A DNA stretch of 64,000 bases from Bacteriovoracales bacterium (GTDB lineage Bacteria; Bdellovibrionota; Bacteriovoracia; Bacteriovoracales; Bacteriovoracaceae). Of this stretch, positions 18,921 through 27,948 are shown piece by piece. The notes beneath the pieces are model-generated. The model ran no database searches. It was not told the origin of the DNA and saw nothing but the letters and a program-made list of their open reading frames with translations. The translations under genes were made by a program, and so were the position numbers. The number at the start of each line of letters is the position of its first letter. The first letter of the stretch is position 1. The stretch lies in assembly GCA_030149295.1 (NCBI GenBank), contig JASBRV010000041.1:86789-150788 (forward strand). The letters run 5' to 3'.

Positions 18921-20303
18921 ATGACAAAAAAAAAGTGGAGCCTACTCTCTATTCCAATCATTATATTGATGGCCATCAGTACTTTCTGGATCATCAAAGA
19001 CAAAAAAAAGCTTGTCTGTAACCAGAATAAAAACCTTTTTCCATCCTTTCTCAATGCTTCTCTTTTTATTGATGTTGATAATGATGGGGACCTCGATTTA
19101 ATTGTCAGTCCAATTAAAAATGGTGATAAAAGCGATCGGCTCTATATTAATAATGGTGGCTACCTTTCCCAATCAAAAGTTCCCCTTCCTCCAAGGTACA
19201 TGGGAGCCTCTGGAGGAACCGTCAATATGATCGCCATCGATGCCAATGGGGATAATTTTAAGGACTTACTTTTCACCACCGTTGATGCAAGAGAGTCGAG
19301 CTTCTATCAGACTTCTAAAATTCAACTCTTTATCAACCAAAAAGATGGAAGCTTTAAAGATGAAAGCCACCGCATTGAAAAATCTCACTATAAAAGCTGG
19401 ATAGAATGGATCAGAGTTGGTGACATTAATAAGGATGGTCGAGATGATTTTATCATCACGGATCCAGGTTCACCCGGTTTTACTGAAGATGAGTATTTTG
19501 GTGGTAGAATTTATATTCAAGACAAAGAAGGAAATTTTAACATTGCTTCAGTTAATTTTTTTGATGGGAAAAATAACTATACTGATACGCGGTTGGTATG
19601 GCGCCAATGGGGCCCTGATAGTAATAATAGGCAATTTGCCATGGATGTCTTTTTGGGAGATGTTAATAATGATGGAGTTCTCGATATCGTCTCTACCGCC
19701 AATGGCATCGGGGCCATGGCCACATTTATCAATGAATCAACTCCAAAACAAATAAAGTTTCGAGTCCAGTTTTCCTTTATCTACAATGAGGTTCTTCAGC
19801 CAAAGGTTGATCGGCCACTAAAAAATGGTCTTCTCATCGATATTGATGACGACGGTTTCCAGGACCTTCTCCTTTCGGAATCTATTACCAATCACCCCTA
19901 TGATAAAACTCCTATTCTTGCCTATCGAAATAATAGTTCTGGAGTTTTTACTCTAGATAATAGACTCATTGACCCAATGGCATCGGTCAGTCATGCTCGC
20001 CAATGGCTTAAGGGAGACTTTGATGGAGATGATAATCTTGATGTCTTTATTGTAGACCATGGTTATGACAATCCTCCGTACGAGGGCGCTCAATCCTTTC
20101 TTCTTACCAATTACAATGGGAAACTCCACTATGCTAGGCCTGACATACCATCAGGGATCATCTACTCCCACGGAGGAGCTGTCGGCGACTTCAATCAAGA
20201 TGGAAGAGCTGACGTTTTTCTCAATAATTTACACAAAGAAACACCTTATCGAAGATTATTCCTCAAAAACAAAAATGAGGGTTTTACCCATTTTTGCTAT
20301 TGA
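18921..20303 (+). CDS. Membrane-anchored FG-GAP/VCBS repeat protein
   Basis: 460 residues with one N-terminal anchor (LLSIPIIILMAISTFWII, no cleavage site seen). At least six FG-GAP/VCBS-type blades follow, each with a DxDxDGxxD calcium loop (DVDNDGDLD, DINKDGRDD, DVNNDGVLD, DIDDDGFQD, DFDGDDNLD, DFNQDGRAD). This predicts a calcium-stabilised beta-propeller displayed in the periplasm or outside, as in integrin-alpha-like adhesins. No enzyme domain is attached. It precedes the receiver/PilZ-like gene by 51 bases on the same strand. Confidence 0.85.
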   Translation: MTKKKWSLLSIPIIILMAISTFWIIKDKKKLVCNQNKNLFPSFLNASLFIDVDNDGDLDLIVSPIKNGDKSDRLYINNGGYLSQSKVPLPPRYMGASGGTVNMIAIDANGDNFKDLLFTTVDARESSFYQTSKIQLFINQKDGSFKDESHRIEKSHYKSWIEWIRVGDINKDGRDDFIITDPGSPGFTEDEYFGGRIYIQDKEGNFNIASVNFFDGKNNYTDTRLVWRQWGPDSNNRQFAMDVFLGDVNNDGVLDIVSTANGIGAMATFINESTPKQIKFRVQFSFIYNEVLQPKVDRPLKNGLLIDIDDDGFQDLLLSESITNHPYDKTPILAYRNNSSGVFTLDNRLIDPMASVSHARQWLKGDFDGDDNLDVFIVDHGYDNPPYEGAQSFLLTNYNGKLHYARPDIPSGIIYSHGGAVGDFNQDGRADVFLNNLHKETPYRRLFLKNKNEGFTHFCY

Positions 20304-20354
20304 AATCAGGTTAATATAGTCACTATTGATTTCGTCTTTTCACTGGGATATTAC

Positions 20355-21725
20355 GTGCCACTTAAGAAGAAAGAAAAAGTTCGCATTCTTCTCATTAGTC
20401 AAAATGATGAGCTTCTTCTTTTTGTTGAAAAAGTCCTAGGTATTCATAGATATATCATTAAAAAAGCTTCCTCACTCCTCGAGGCCCTCGATGAGTGCAT
20501 CACATTCATTCCCCAAATCATAATCATGGAAAAGGAAAAAGATCCTCTATCCTTTAAGCAGTTCATCGAAGATTTTTCACGTTATCCCCCCTATGCACTA
20601 GCGCCAATTTTAATTCTTGCAGACAAAAGAGGCCCCAAGGGAGAGAATCATTCCCATCAAGCTTTACCTATAGACTATCTAACCATCCCCATTCAAACTC
20701 AAGAGTTGGTCTCAAAGATCAAAAAACTTCTTCATCAAAGCACCCAAAAAGACCTTCACTCCATATCGCCGTATCGTGCAAAAGTTCGTGTCTCTATAAA
20801 CATTCTCAATCAGATGGAAAATATCATTTCCTTTGAAGCTCCTTTAAAAATGAAAAGGCTAAAACACTTTCGTTTAATTATAGGACAAGAGAACCGCCTC
20901 TATGCTTCATCCATTGAGGGAAGTAATATTTTGTCTCCATACAACTTATATAAAAATATTATTGTGTTTGATCCTCTTGAGGGGAAAGATTTTAAACAAC
21001 CTTTAAATGATTTAAATTTTATCTATCATCTTGAGGATATTCTGGCACAAGAAAAACCATCAATTCACGTCATTGGGGAGGATAGTAAAAGCTGTGAGAT
21101 TCTAAAGAAATTTCTCACGAAATTTCAGACAACCCATACATTTTCAGAAAATGTTTTAGGGCTCGAAAAATCTGAACTTAAAAAATATCAAGCGATCATC
21201 TATAGTTTTTCAGGCAAAGACTCTGATCATCTTCAACTCGCTCACCTACAGGAAGAAAGTGAAAACACACCAATTATTGTCGCTCTTAGCAAAGAGGAAA
21301 GAAAAAGAACTCCCCCTGGCCTAGTCAAAGAATGCATCGTTATCCCAAAGCCCTTTGATCGCAATAATATTCTCCTAAACCTAGCAAGGATAATTAACCT
21401 CTCCCTCATTCAAGGAGAGATGATGCGCCATTCTCCTCAAACCTCCTTCTCAAGGGCACAGCTTGAATTTCCCTTATCCATTTCAAGTGTCGATGAAATA
21501 GGCTTGGTGATGAAGTCCCCTCTCCTCATTCAAAAAGGAAGCGAGTTTGTACTTTTATTGAGAGAGATTTTCAATCCTAAGAGCTCTCAAGAAATCAAAC
21601 TTTCCGTCCATGATGTCACCTATCAAGACGAGGAAAAATATTACAAAATTTCTTGTCGATTCAAAGACTTAAATAATTCACAAATAGCCAATATCATCTA
21701 TCACCTTCATACTTTTGACTCTTAA
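20355..21725 (+). CDS. Double pseudo-receiver protein with PilZ-like C-terminus
   Basis: 456 residues from a GTG start with GGGA upstream. Residues about 9-130 and 240-350 each look like a CheY fold (VRILLISQNDELL...; IHVIGEDSKSCEIL...IPKPFDRNN), but the phospho-acceptor Asp is missing (IIIMEKEKD; AIIYSFSG). The last 90 residues resemble a PilZ domain (VDEIGLVMKSPLLIQKGSEF, then a beta-rich end). The RxxxR c-di-GMP motif is not clear, so ligand binding is uncertain. It sits 158 bases upstream of the MotB-like gene on the same strand. PilZ proteins of the YcgR type act on MotA, so the pairing may be functional (inference). Confidence 0.65.
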   Translation: MPLKKKEKVRILLISQNDELLLFVEKVLGIHRYIIKKASSLLEALDECITFIPQIIIMEKEKDPLSFKQFIEDFSRYPPYALAPILILADKRGPKGENHSHQALPIDYLTIPIQTQELVSKIKKLLHQSTQKDLHSISPYRAKVRVSINILNQMENIISFEAPLKMKRLKHFRLIIGQENRLYASSIEGSNILSPYNLYKNIIVFDPLEGKDFKQPLNDLNFIYHLEDILAQEKPSIHVIGEDSKSCEILKKFLTKFQTTHTFSENVLGLEKSELKKYQAIIYSFSGKDSDHLQLAHLQEESENTPIIVALSKEERKRTPPGLVKECIVIPKPFDRNNILLNLARIINLSLIQGEMMRHSPQTSFSRAQLEFPLSISSVDEIGLVMKSPLLIQKGSEFVLLLREIFNPKSSQEIKLSVHDVTYQDEEKYYKISCRFKDLNNSQIANIIYHLHTFDS

Positions 21726-21883
21726 TTAGAGGAAGAATCTCCCTGTACGAGTCTAAGTATCTAATTATACAAAACTGGTAACGCTAAACTCCCCCACCTC
21801 AATACCCGACAAAAAAACTAAACATTTTCTATGATTGTCCGATTAGCAGGATGAAATCAACCTTAGGTAAAGGAACCTGTGGC

Positions 21884-24490
21884 ATGAATGACCATAGAGA
21901 TGAAGACGAAACCCAAAAAGATGACGGCTCCGTTTGGACCTCCTATTCAGACATGTTCACCACGATGGCCATTATCTTTCTCGTCATGTTTGTATTCGCT
22001 CTCTTAAGATCTGGGGTCAATACCATGACCGCCTTAAAGGAAAAGAAGGACCATCAAGATTTCCTTAAGGGAAAAGTGCCAGAAAAAATCGAACAGGCCC
22101 AAGAAAAACGAAAGCAGGAATTAAAAGAGTCGATTTCTGAAATGGATCAATATAACGATTTGATCGATAAAAAAGTTCAAGAGTTAAATGAGTTTTCTAA
22201 AAAGATGCGCGGCCACAAAACAGTAATTAAAGATTTGTTGGAAGATCAAAAAAAATCAGAAGCGGTCATGGCCAATTTACGAGAGGAAAATATTGAAAAA
22301 AAGAAAGTTATCGAATTAAAGAAAGAAGAAATAAAGCAGCTCGATCAGAAATTAAAAGAAAAAGTGCAATCTCTCAATGAGTCAGTCTCGCTTAATAAGC
22401 AAATGAAAGAGCGGGAAATTAACTTAGAGCAAGAAATCGTCAATATCCAAGCGGAATTAAAAAACAATCAAGTTTCTTTGCAGGAACTGGAAAGAGAAAA
22501 AAATCTCAAGATCCAAACACTCAACCAAGAAATCCGACAAAAAGATCAAACCACAGAACAGCTCAATCAGACCGTTGAGAATCTTTTGACTGAGAATCAA
22601 AATAAAGATTTAAAAATCAATGAAATGAATCAAAATGTCACTGAGTTGGCCCAAAAGCTTCAGGATAAAAAGAATACTTTAGCTAATCTCAAAAGCACGA
22701 TACAAAAGAACGAAATGGTCATCAAGGAACAACAAAATAACCTTGATATGACTCAAAAGAAATTAAGCAATGCCAACATTAAAAATAAAGAGTTTCAAAA
22801 CTTAACAAAAGAGCTTCAAGAAAATATCCAAAAGGCAGACAATGAAATCAAGACGCTCAATCAAAAAATTGCTAATCAGAAAAATATCAACGACCAAATC
22901 AATAAAGAGATGGCAAAGGTTGAAGACCAATATCGAAAAAGCCTTCTAAGTAACTCACAGCTCAATCAAGAAAAAGACAATCTTAATCAAGAAATTCAAG
23001 CTCTCAATAGAAACTTGAAACAAGCACAGCAAAAGAATCAAAAAATCACTCAAGAATATCAAGATTCAGAACTTAAGAGAAAAAGTTTAAATCAAACCAT
23101 TCAAAGTTTACAAGAAAGCGCTAACAACCTAAGAAAAGAAATTCAAAATAAAGAAAATCAAATTGCAGCGACCAAAGGAGACTTTTCAAAGCTTAACGCC
23201 CAATTGAAGAAACAGGGCCAAGCAAATGAAAAGCTCATCAATGAGGCTCACGTACTCTCAAATAATATTAAAAACCTAGAGGATCAATTGGGTGCCAGTA
23301 AAAAGGAAAAACTGGCCCTCAATCAAAAGGTCTCACAACTTGAGAGATCTCTCGCTTCTGAGTCTCAAAAGGCCCAGGGCCTAAAGCAAAACATTGAAGG
23401 ATTAAATCAAAAAATCACTTCTCTTCAAAGTAAGCTTCGTGACAGTGGATTAGAAAAAATTCAACTAAAGAGTAAAATTGGTGAGCTTGAAAAACATTAT
23501 AAAGACGCCCTCATTGATAACGAAGGCTTAAAGCAACGTGTCTCCAACTTAAAAGGACATGTTGACGGTCTTAAAAGTAGTCTCAGTCAAAAAGACGATT
23601 ATATTGCTGGACTTAAGAAGTCTTTGAATGACATGACTAAGAATTATCAGCAAAGTGTTGCCCAAAATACCACCCTAAATGGTGAAATCAATAATCTTAA
23701 TGGTGAAATCAATAATCTTAAAGGAAAAATACAAAATCTTGAGAAAAATAATCTTGCTACAGCCAAGCAATCAGATACAGGCCGTTTAACCATCGACAAT
23801 CTAAGAAGGGAGATCAAAAGGCTCCAGGCTGAAAATGGTCTTATGAAAAATAAGGCGAAAAACGCTGAGAGAAAAATTGCTAGCGTAAAAGACAATTTTA
23901 GAACAAGTCTTGGTAAGAATATTGCTAAACGCCTTCGTGAAGCCAACATTGATGTATACGTTGATCCTAAAACGGGAAATGTCATCTTAAGAATGGATAA
24001 GAACTTTCTTTTTAAGAAAAATTCGGCTCAACTCTCTCGAGGTGCTAAAAATACTTTAAAGAAGGTCATCCCCCTGTATGTTGAAGAACTTTTTGGGGAC
24101 AACGCTATTGCAAAAAAAATAAATACGGTGAATATTGTAGGCCATGCCTCCCCGACTCACCAGCAACGGTTCATTGATCCCGCTGACCCAAAAAATCGAA
24201 GAGCTTATAATTACAATCTCGACTTAAGTTCTGACAGAGCACGCTCGATTGTTAAATATATATTTAGTCGTTCTTTTGGTCATTTTAATCACAGCAGTAT
24301 TTTTAGAGAGAAAGTTCAGGCCATTGGAAAATCTTTTTCTGAGCCCATTAAGAGAATGCCTGCCTCAAAGCCCACCAAAGAATGCGGCATCTATGACTGC
24401 AAGCTTTCTCGAAGAGTAGAAATCATCTTTACCTTAAATGATAATAACGACGTTTGGAACAAAATAGATTCGCTTAACCAAGGAAAATAA
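21884..24490 (+). CDS. MotB/OmpA-like protein with giant coiled coil
   Basis: About 868 residues. Near the N-terminus is one membrane helix with a MotB-like acidic site (VWTSYSDMFTTMAIIFLVMF; the Asp matches the proton-binding Asp of MotB). Next come more than 600 residues of nearly uninterrupted coiled coil, rich in Asn, Gln, Lys and Leu (repeats such as LNQEI, LNQKI). The C-terminal 170 residues are an OmpA-like peptidoglycan-binding domain (VNIVGHASPTH, YNLDLSSDRARS, SRRVEIIF). Start 21884 has AGGA nine bases upstream; ATG 21851 has a poorly placed site. Its stop is two bases before the MotA-like gene. Flagellar MotB is only about 300 residues, so the coil is the novelty. Confidence 0.85.
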   Translation: MNDHRDEDETQKDDGSVWTSYSDMFTTMAIIFLVMFVFALLRSGVNTMTALKEKKDHQDFLKGKVPEKIEQAQEKRKQELKESISEMDQYNDLIDKKVQELNEFSKKMRGHKTVIKDLLEDQKKSEAVMANLREENIEKKKVIELKKEEIKQLDQKLKEKVQSLNESVSLNKQMKEREINLEQEIVNIQAELKNNQVSLQELEREKNLKIQTLNQEIRQKDQTTEQLNQTVENLLTENQNKDLKINEMNQNVTELAQKLQDKKNTLANLKSTIQKNEMVIKEQQNNLDMTQKKLSNANIKNKEFQNLTKELQENIQKADNEIKTLNQKIANQKNINDQINKEMAKVEDQYRKSLLSNSQLNQEKDNLNQEIQALNRNLKQAQQKNQKITQEYQDSELKRKSLNQTIQSLQESANNLRKEIQNKENQIAATKGDFSKLNAQLKKQGQANEKLINEAHVLSNNIKNLEDQLGASKKEKLALNQKVSQLERSLASESQKAQGLKQNIEGLNQKITSLQSKLRDSGLEKIQLKSKIGELEKHYKDALIDNEGLKQRVSNLKGHVDGLKSSLSQKDDYIAGLKKSLNDMTKNYQQSVAQNTTLNGEINNLNGEINNLKGKIQNLEKNNLATAKQSDTGRLTIDNLRREIKRLQAENGLMKNKAKNAERKIASVKDNFRTSLGKNIAKRLREANIDVYVDPKTGNVILRMDKNFLFKKNSAQLSRGAKNTLKKVIPLYVEELFGDNAIAKKINTVNIVGHASPTHQQRFIDPADPKNRRAYNYNLDLSSDRARSIVKYIFSRSFGHFNHSSIFREKVQAIGKSFSEPIKRMPASKPTKECGIYDCKLSRRVEIIFTLNDNNDVWNKIDSLNQGK
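23678..23719 (+). repeat. Perfect 21-base tandem duplication (one heptad)
   Basis: Two identical 21-base units (23678-23698 and 23699-23719) encode two copies of the heptad LNGEINN. A diverged third copy follows (LKGKIQN, to about 23740). The duplication keeps the coiled-coil register. Confidence 0.9.
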
Positions 24491-24492
24491 TC

Positions 24493-25428
24493 GTGATACT
24501 CAATCTCGTATTTCACTTCTTTTCGACTTACCTCATCGAGGTGATGGCCGCTTTACTTGTGACTGGTCTTTTCTTTCGTTGGGCCGGACATCGTAAATCA
24601 AAAAAAGAAGACGCTTACTTTACCTCCTTTACGAGTGAGATCGAAAAAGTTCTCATGCTCCACAAAGAAAATAATAAAGTGGTAGAAGAGGTTGAACCCT
24701 ATCTTAGTGAGCTTCTCAATGAGGTTAAAGATAAATTGCCTACAAGATCCGTGCGAAATAAAAGTAATGCTAAGAAGAATGAAGAGCAGGCAACCCAAAT
24801 AGGTGCTAAGAATGTTGTTTCCTTTCGAGAATATGTAAAAGGTGATCAAAGTCTTTTTATGGGTGTTAAGTCTGAGGCAGGAACATTTAAATCAAAATTC
24901 CCTCCCAACTTTAACGACCTTACTGACCGTATCCTTGAACATGATGATAGCTGGAATAAGATTCTAAGGTTTTTTCCCATAGGACCTATCTCGCGACTCA
25001 TTGATATTTTGCCTGGTCTTTTTGTTGTCTTCGGTATTTTTGGTACCTTTATTGGGATTTCTATGGCCTTGCCTAAAATCGCCCAAATTGACTTCAATAA
25101 CCTAGAAGCATCATCAGCGATCTTGATGGAATTCGTTCTTAGTGTGACTTATGCCATGAAGACCTCAATTGCAGGTATTTTATTTTCCCTAATGATGACC
25201 TTTATCAATACAATTGCTCCCGTTTCTGGTCTTCGAAAGAAAACCTATAAAAAGATTAGCAATTGTTTCGAAAATATTTGGCACTCAATTCATGGTTCTA
25301 AAACGATAGAACAAGAAATGCATGAAGTTTTCCCTGCACTACTTGCAGAGATGAAGAAAATTTCTTCTCTTTTAGAAAACGAAAGAGGAGAAAACGATAA
25401 TAATGAAGAAGATAAGAAAGTAGGATAG
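24493..25428 (+). CDS. MotA/TolQ/ExbB-family channel subunit
   Basis: 311 residues from GTG 24493, nine bases after AAGGA. There is an N-terminal membrane helix (about 5-27), a charged cytoplasmic segment of about 135 residues, then two helices with the family signature (LPGLFVVFGIFGTFIGISMA and SVTYAMKTSIAGILFSLMMTF), and a charged C-terminal tail. Three membrane spans are typical of ExbB/TolQ, which with a MotB/ExbD/TolR-like partner form a proton channel that drives mechanical work. Its gene follows the MotB-like gene by two bases, so they almost surely form one complex. The product ends in an acidic, probably disordered tail. Confidence 0.85.
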   Translation: MILNLVFHFFSTYLIEVMAALLVTGLFFRWAGHRKSKKEDAYFTSFTSEIEKVLMLHKENNKVVEEVEPYLSELLNEVKDKLPTRSVRNKSNAKKNEEQATQIGAKNVVSFREYVKGDQSLFMGVKSEAGTFKSKFPPNFNDLTDRILEHDDSWNKILRFFPIGPISRLIDILPGLFVVFGIFGTFIGISMALPKIAQIDFNNLEASSAILMEFVLSVTYAMKTSIAGILFSLMMTFINTIAPVSGLRKKTYKKISNCFENIWHSIHGSKTIEQEMHEVFPALLAEMKKISSLLENERGENDNNEEDKKVG

Positions 25429-25436
25429 GAGAACTT

Positions 25437-25931
25437 ATGTCTGCTGCGCAATTAGTTGCCGGATGCCCACTCTTTCATGAAATCTACGATGATGAAGTCG
25501 AAGAAATTATTTCTGGATGCTTGGTGGCCTCTTTTGGCGACGGGGATTTCATTATCAAGCAAGGAGATACGAATACTGATATATGTGTACTCCTTCATGG
25601 CCATGCCAGAGTGACAGTTGAAAAAGATGGTCTAGAGCATCAGGTAGCAGAGCTAGGTAAAGGTGACCTTTTTGGGGAACTCGTCCTTATCAATGAAACT
25701 CAAAGAACAGCTAATATCATCGCCAAAGACTCTTGTGATGTCCTTGTCATGAGCTATGAGCACTTCTTTTCCTATTTTCAAAAAAACCCCAAAGTCTTTG
25801 CTCTCATGGTCCTCAATGTCACGAGACTAGTGACCAAACGCCTAAAAGACTCAAGTCTTGTTATTCAAGAGCTAAATTCTAGAATAGCCGAGCTTGAAAG
25901 TGCTCTTGAGCAACCCAAAAAGGCGTCTTAA
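25437..25931 (+). CDS. Cyclic nucleotide-binding domain protein
   Basis: 164 residues: a CRP-type cNMP-binding beta-roll (about 5-125) and a C-terminal helix that looks like a coiled coil (VIQELNSRIAELESAL), with no DNA-binding domain. The phosphate-binding cassette is readable as FGELVLINETQRTA. The Gly-Glu and the Arg that contact the ribose-phosphate are kept, so ligand binding is plausible. TAGGAG lies six bases before the ATG. It starts eight bases after the MotA-like gene and is the last gene of the operon. A regulator of the motor is the simplest reading. Confidence 0.85.
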   Translation: MSAAQLVAGCPLFHEIYDDEVEEIISGCLVASFGDGDFIIKQGDTNTDICVLLHGHARVTVEKDGLEHQVAELGKGDLFGELVLINETQRTANIIAKDSCDVLVMSYEHFFSYFQKNPKVFALMVLNVTRLVTKRLKDSSLVIQELNSRIAELESALEQPKKAS

Positions 25932-26063
25932 AGCAGCACTTGCCACTGTGACGGCAAATATTCCCTAAAGCTATACCTTGACTGATTTTTATTCATTTTT
26001 CAACTAGATGAGAGTCCCTTATTTTGGTCCCTATAAACGTAAACACCAAACGAGGGTATAAGC

Positions 26064-26798
26064 ATGAAAAAAACAACGATCCTACTCACAACCATCCTTT
26101 CAATGGCCTCAATGGCAAACACTTTTATTGGTAAACAGAGCTACTCTCATACTTTTGAAAACAGAGACATTGAATTCACAACTACTAATTCTTACACCTC
26201 TTATAATTATGGTGAACCAACTATTAGGCTTCATGAATCCCTTGATCAGATTGTCCTCAAAGGTGATATGGCCTCTAGCCTATTTCATTCCATGAAGGGA
26301 TTTTATGCTTCAAAGAAAGTTGGAAATGGCTATCAAGCGGTTCTTGATACAAACTTCTTCATGATTGAAAAAGACATGATCGTCATTGAGTGCCTCTCAA
26401 CTCGTAAATGTACCATTTCTTATGATCAAAAAAAGAAAAGTGAAATCCTCACAGGATCAAATTATCCCAAGTATCAAGCAGGTCTTGTTGGGGATTTCTT
26501 CAATATGAGAGGAGTCACAACCATTGCTGGAGCAGACACCAAACTCAAAAACCTAAATGATGGCTCCTATAAGGCCCATTCTGTGCTGTTCTCTGAATTA
26601 TCAAAAGAAGGGAAATACACTTTATCCATGAGCAATGGCTCTCTTGCCAAGCTTCTCAATACTGCTGGGATTTGTGAGGAGCTTAGCGTTCCCAGTTGCG
26701 GGACCTACTGCTCAGGAAACAGAAATAGAAATAGAGACACTCGTTTTGTTGGAAACTGCATGATCACTTTAAATGGAATTCAATCAATCGCTTTATAA
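26064..26798 (+). CDS. Secreted protein, unknown function
   Basis: 244 residues with a Sec signal (ILLTTILSMASMA|NTF). The mature part is beta-rich and polar. A Cys cluster lies near the end (ICEELSVPSCGTYCSG then NCM), with an RNRNRD repeat in between. I do not recognise a family. The gene stands alone and is followed by a G+C-rich hairpin at 26810. Confidence 0.6.
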   Translation: MKKTTILLTTILSMASMANTFIGKQSYSHTFENRDIEFTTTNSYTSYNYGEPTIRLHESLDQIVLKGDMASSLFHSMKGFYASKKVGNGYQAVLDTNFFMIEKDMIVIECLSTRKCTISYDQKKKSEILTGSNYPKYQAGLVGDFFNMRGVTTIAGADTKLKNLNDGSYKAHSVLFSELSKEGKYTLSMSNGSLAKLLNTAGICEELSVPSCGTYCSGNRNRNRDTRFVGNCMITLNGIQSIAL

Positions 26799-26809
26799 AA
26801 AAGTAATCC

Positions 26810-26839
26810 TTGGGAGGTCTACTCTGAGTGGCCTCCCAA
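26810..26839. terminator. Hairpin without U-tract
   Basis: A ten-base-pair stem (26810-26819 with 26830-26839, one G-U pair) with a ten-base loop, 12 bases after the stop of the secreted protein gene. No T run follows on the plus strand, so it may act as a Rho-assisted end or an mRNA stabiliser. Confidence 0.5.
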
Positions 26840-26922
26840 ACCATGAAAAATCTCCCCCATAACACCAAAATACAACACAATTGTGATAAAAAGGGCTCAA
26901 GAACCACTGAAACCAACGCCCT

Positions 26923-27906
26923 ATGATAAAGTATTTAATAACTTTCCTTTGCCTTTGCCATGTCTCTGCTTATTCTGCCGAAGCAGATCACTACTCCAAG
27001 CCCAACAAGTCTATTGAAGATCTAGAGGACTCTAACTCCTTAGTCATTTCAAGAACTAATCAATTGTTAAAAGAAAAGCTCACTCAAATAAATAACCAAA
27101 ATGATTGCTCCGAGATGGACGAAAAAGAGCTCTATCGGTCCTTACAAGAGATCTTTGCTAACCATTCGAAAGGTAAGCTGGTTAAGGACATTCTTTATAC
27201 CGAAAATTATCCCGTCATGAGAATTCCCCTAGAAGATTCTATTTATGGGTCTTGGAGTGTTTTTAATGGCTATCTTCTAGGCAGAAAAAAAGCTGCAAAA
27301 AGCCCTCTAGCCCTAGCTCCCCTTATCCGCTTGGGAGATGTTATTGTTGGCACAGACAAACTTGAGCACTTATTTGGTATGGGTTTTCAATACTTTGACC
27401 GCTACTACCTAAGAGGTCATTCCCTAAAGCGCGTTTTAAAGCGAGGAATCTTTTTTGAAAAGACAATCCTTGGTGGAAATATTCTAGCAACAGGTGTTTT
27501 CGCCTACTCTGACCTTGCGGCCAATTTTAATGGCATGCGCTTTTGGAACTCAATGCTTCAAAAAAGAGATGATATTTTAGGGCAAGAACACAACCAAGGC
27601 CCTTATCTCTCTTGTGAATCTGCAAAATGGGTCCAAATCAAAGAGATAGATTTCACTGCCTTTCTCGACCTCAGCAGTGATGAATCAATTAACTGCTCAA
27701 AGTTTGCCAGTCGTGGAGGCGTTAAAAAATATAAGAATTTTTTACGAGAAAAGGGAACAAGCTGCCCTCGCCGACAAGATCTATTCTCAGATCTTATGAA
27801 AAAGTACAATGTCATCACTCCTGGTGATAAAAAACAAAGACCACTTTCTCATTGGATCCTCAACGACGAGGGAATTGAAAAAATCAATTACTTTAACGAA
27901 TTCTAA
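26923..27906 (+). CDS. Secreted protein, unknown function
   Basis: 327 residues with a signal peptide (YLITFLCLCHVSAYSA). The central region (about 140-230) has a segment GTDKLEHLFGMGFQYF and a hydrophobic, Gly-rich stretch ending FAYSDLAANFNGMRFW. These look like conserved parts of a membrane-associated domain. The C-terminal part contains four Cys. I cannot name a family. It ends at a shared hairpin repeat (27915) before the convergent ferritin gene. Confidence 0.6.
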   Translation: MIKYLITFLCLCHVSAYSAEADHYSKPNKSIEDLEDSNSLVISRTNQLLKEKLTQINNQNDCSEMDEKELYRSLQEIFANHSKGKLVKDILYTENYPVMRIPLEDSIYGSWSVFNGYLLGRKKAAKSPLALAPLIRLGDVIVGTDKLEHLFGMGFQYFDRYYLRGHSLKRVLKRGIFFEKTILGGNILATGVFAYSDLAANFNGMRFWNSMLQKRDDILGQEHNQGPYLSCESAKWVQIKEIDFTAFLDLSSDESINCSKFASRGGVKKYKNFLREKGTSCPRRQDLFSDLMKKYNVITPGDKKQRPLSHWILNDEGIEKINYFNEF

Positions 27907-27914
27907 AAGGTGCT

Positions 27915-27936
27915 AAAAGGTGCGTGATACCTTTTT
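27915..27936. repeat. Hairpin repeat, copy 1
   Basis: AAAAGGT / loop GCGTGAT / ACCTTTT. The 20 bases at 27916-27935 are identical to 39263-39282. It lies between two convergent stops and has T runs in both directions, so a bidirectional terminator is likely. A direct ten-base repeat (27904-27913 and 27914-27923) leads into it. Confidence 0.75.
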
Positions 27937-27948
27937 CGTCTACAAGCG

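Noticed and set aside
21884..25428. Zorya anti-phage system (ZorA/ZorB)
   Set aside because: In Zorya the long tail is on the MotA-like ZorA and is cytoplasmic; here the long coil is on the MotB-like subunit. No ZorC, ZorD or ZorE gene follows.
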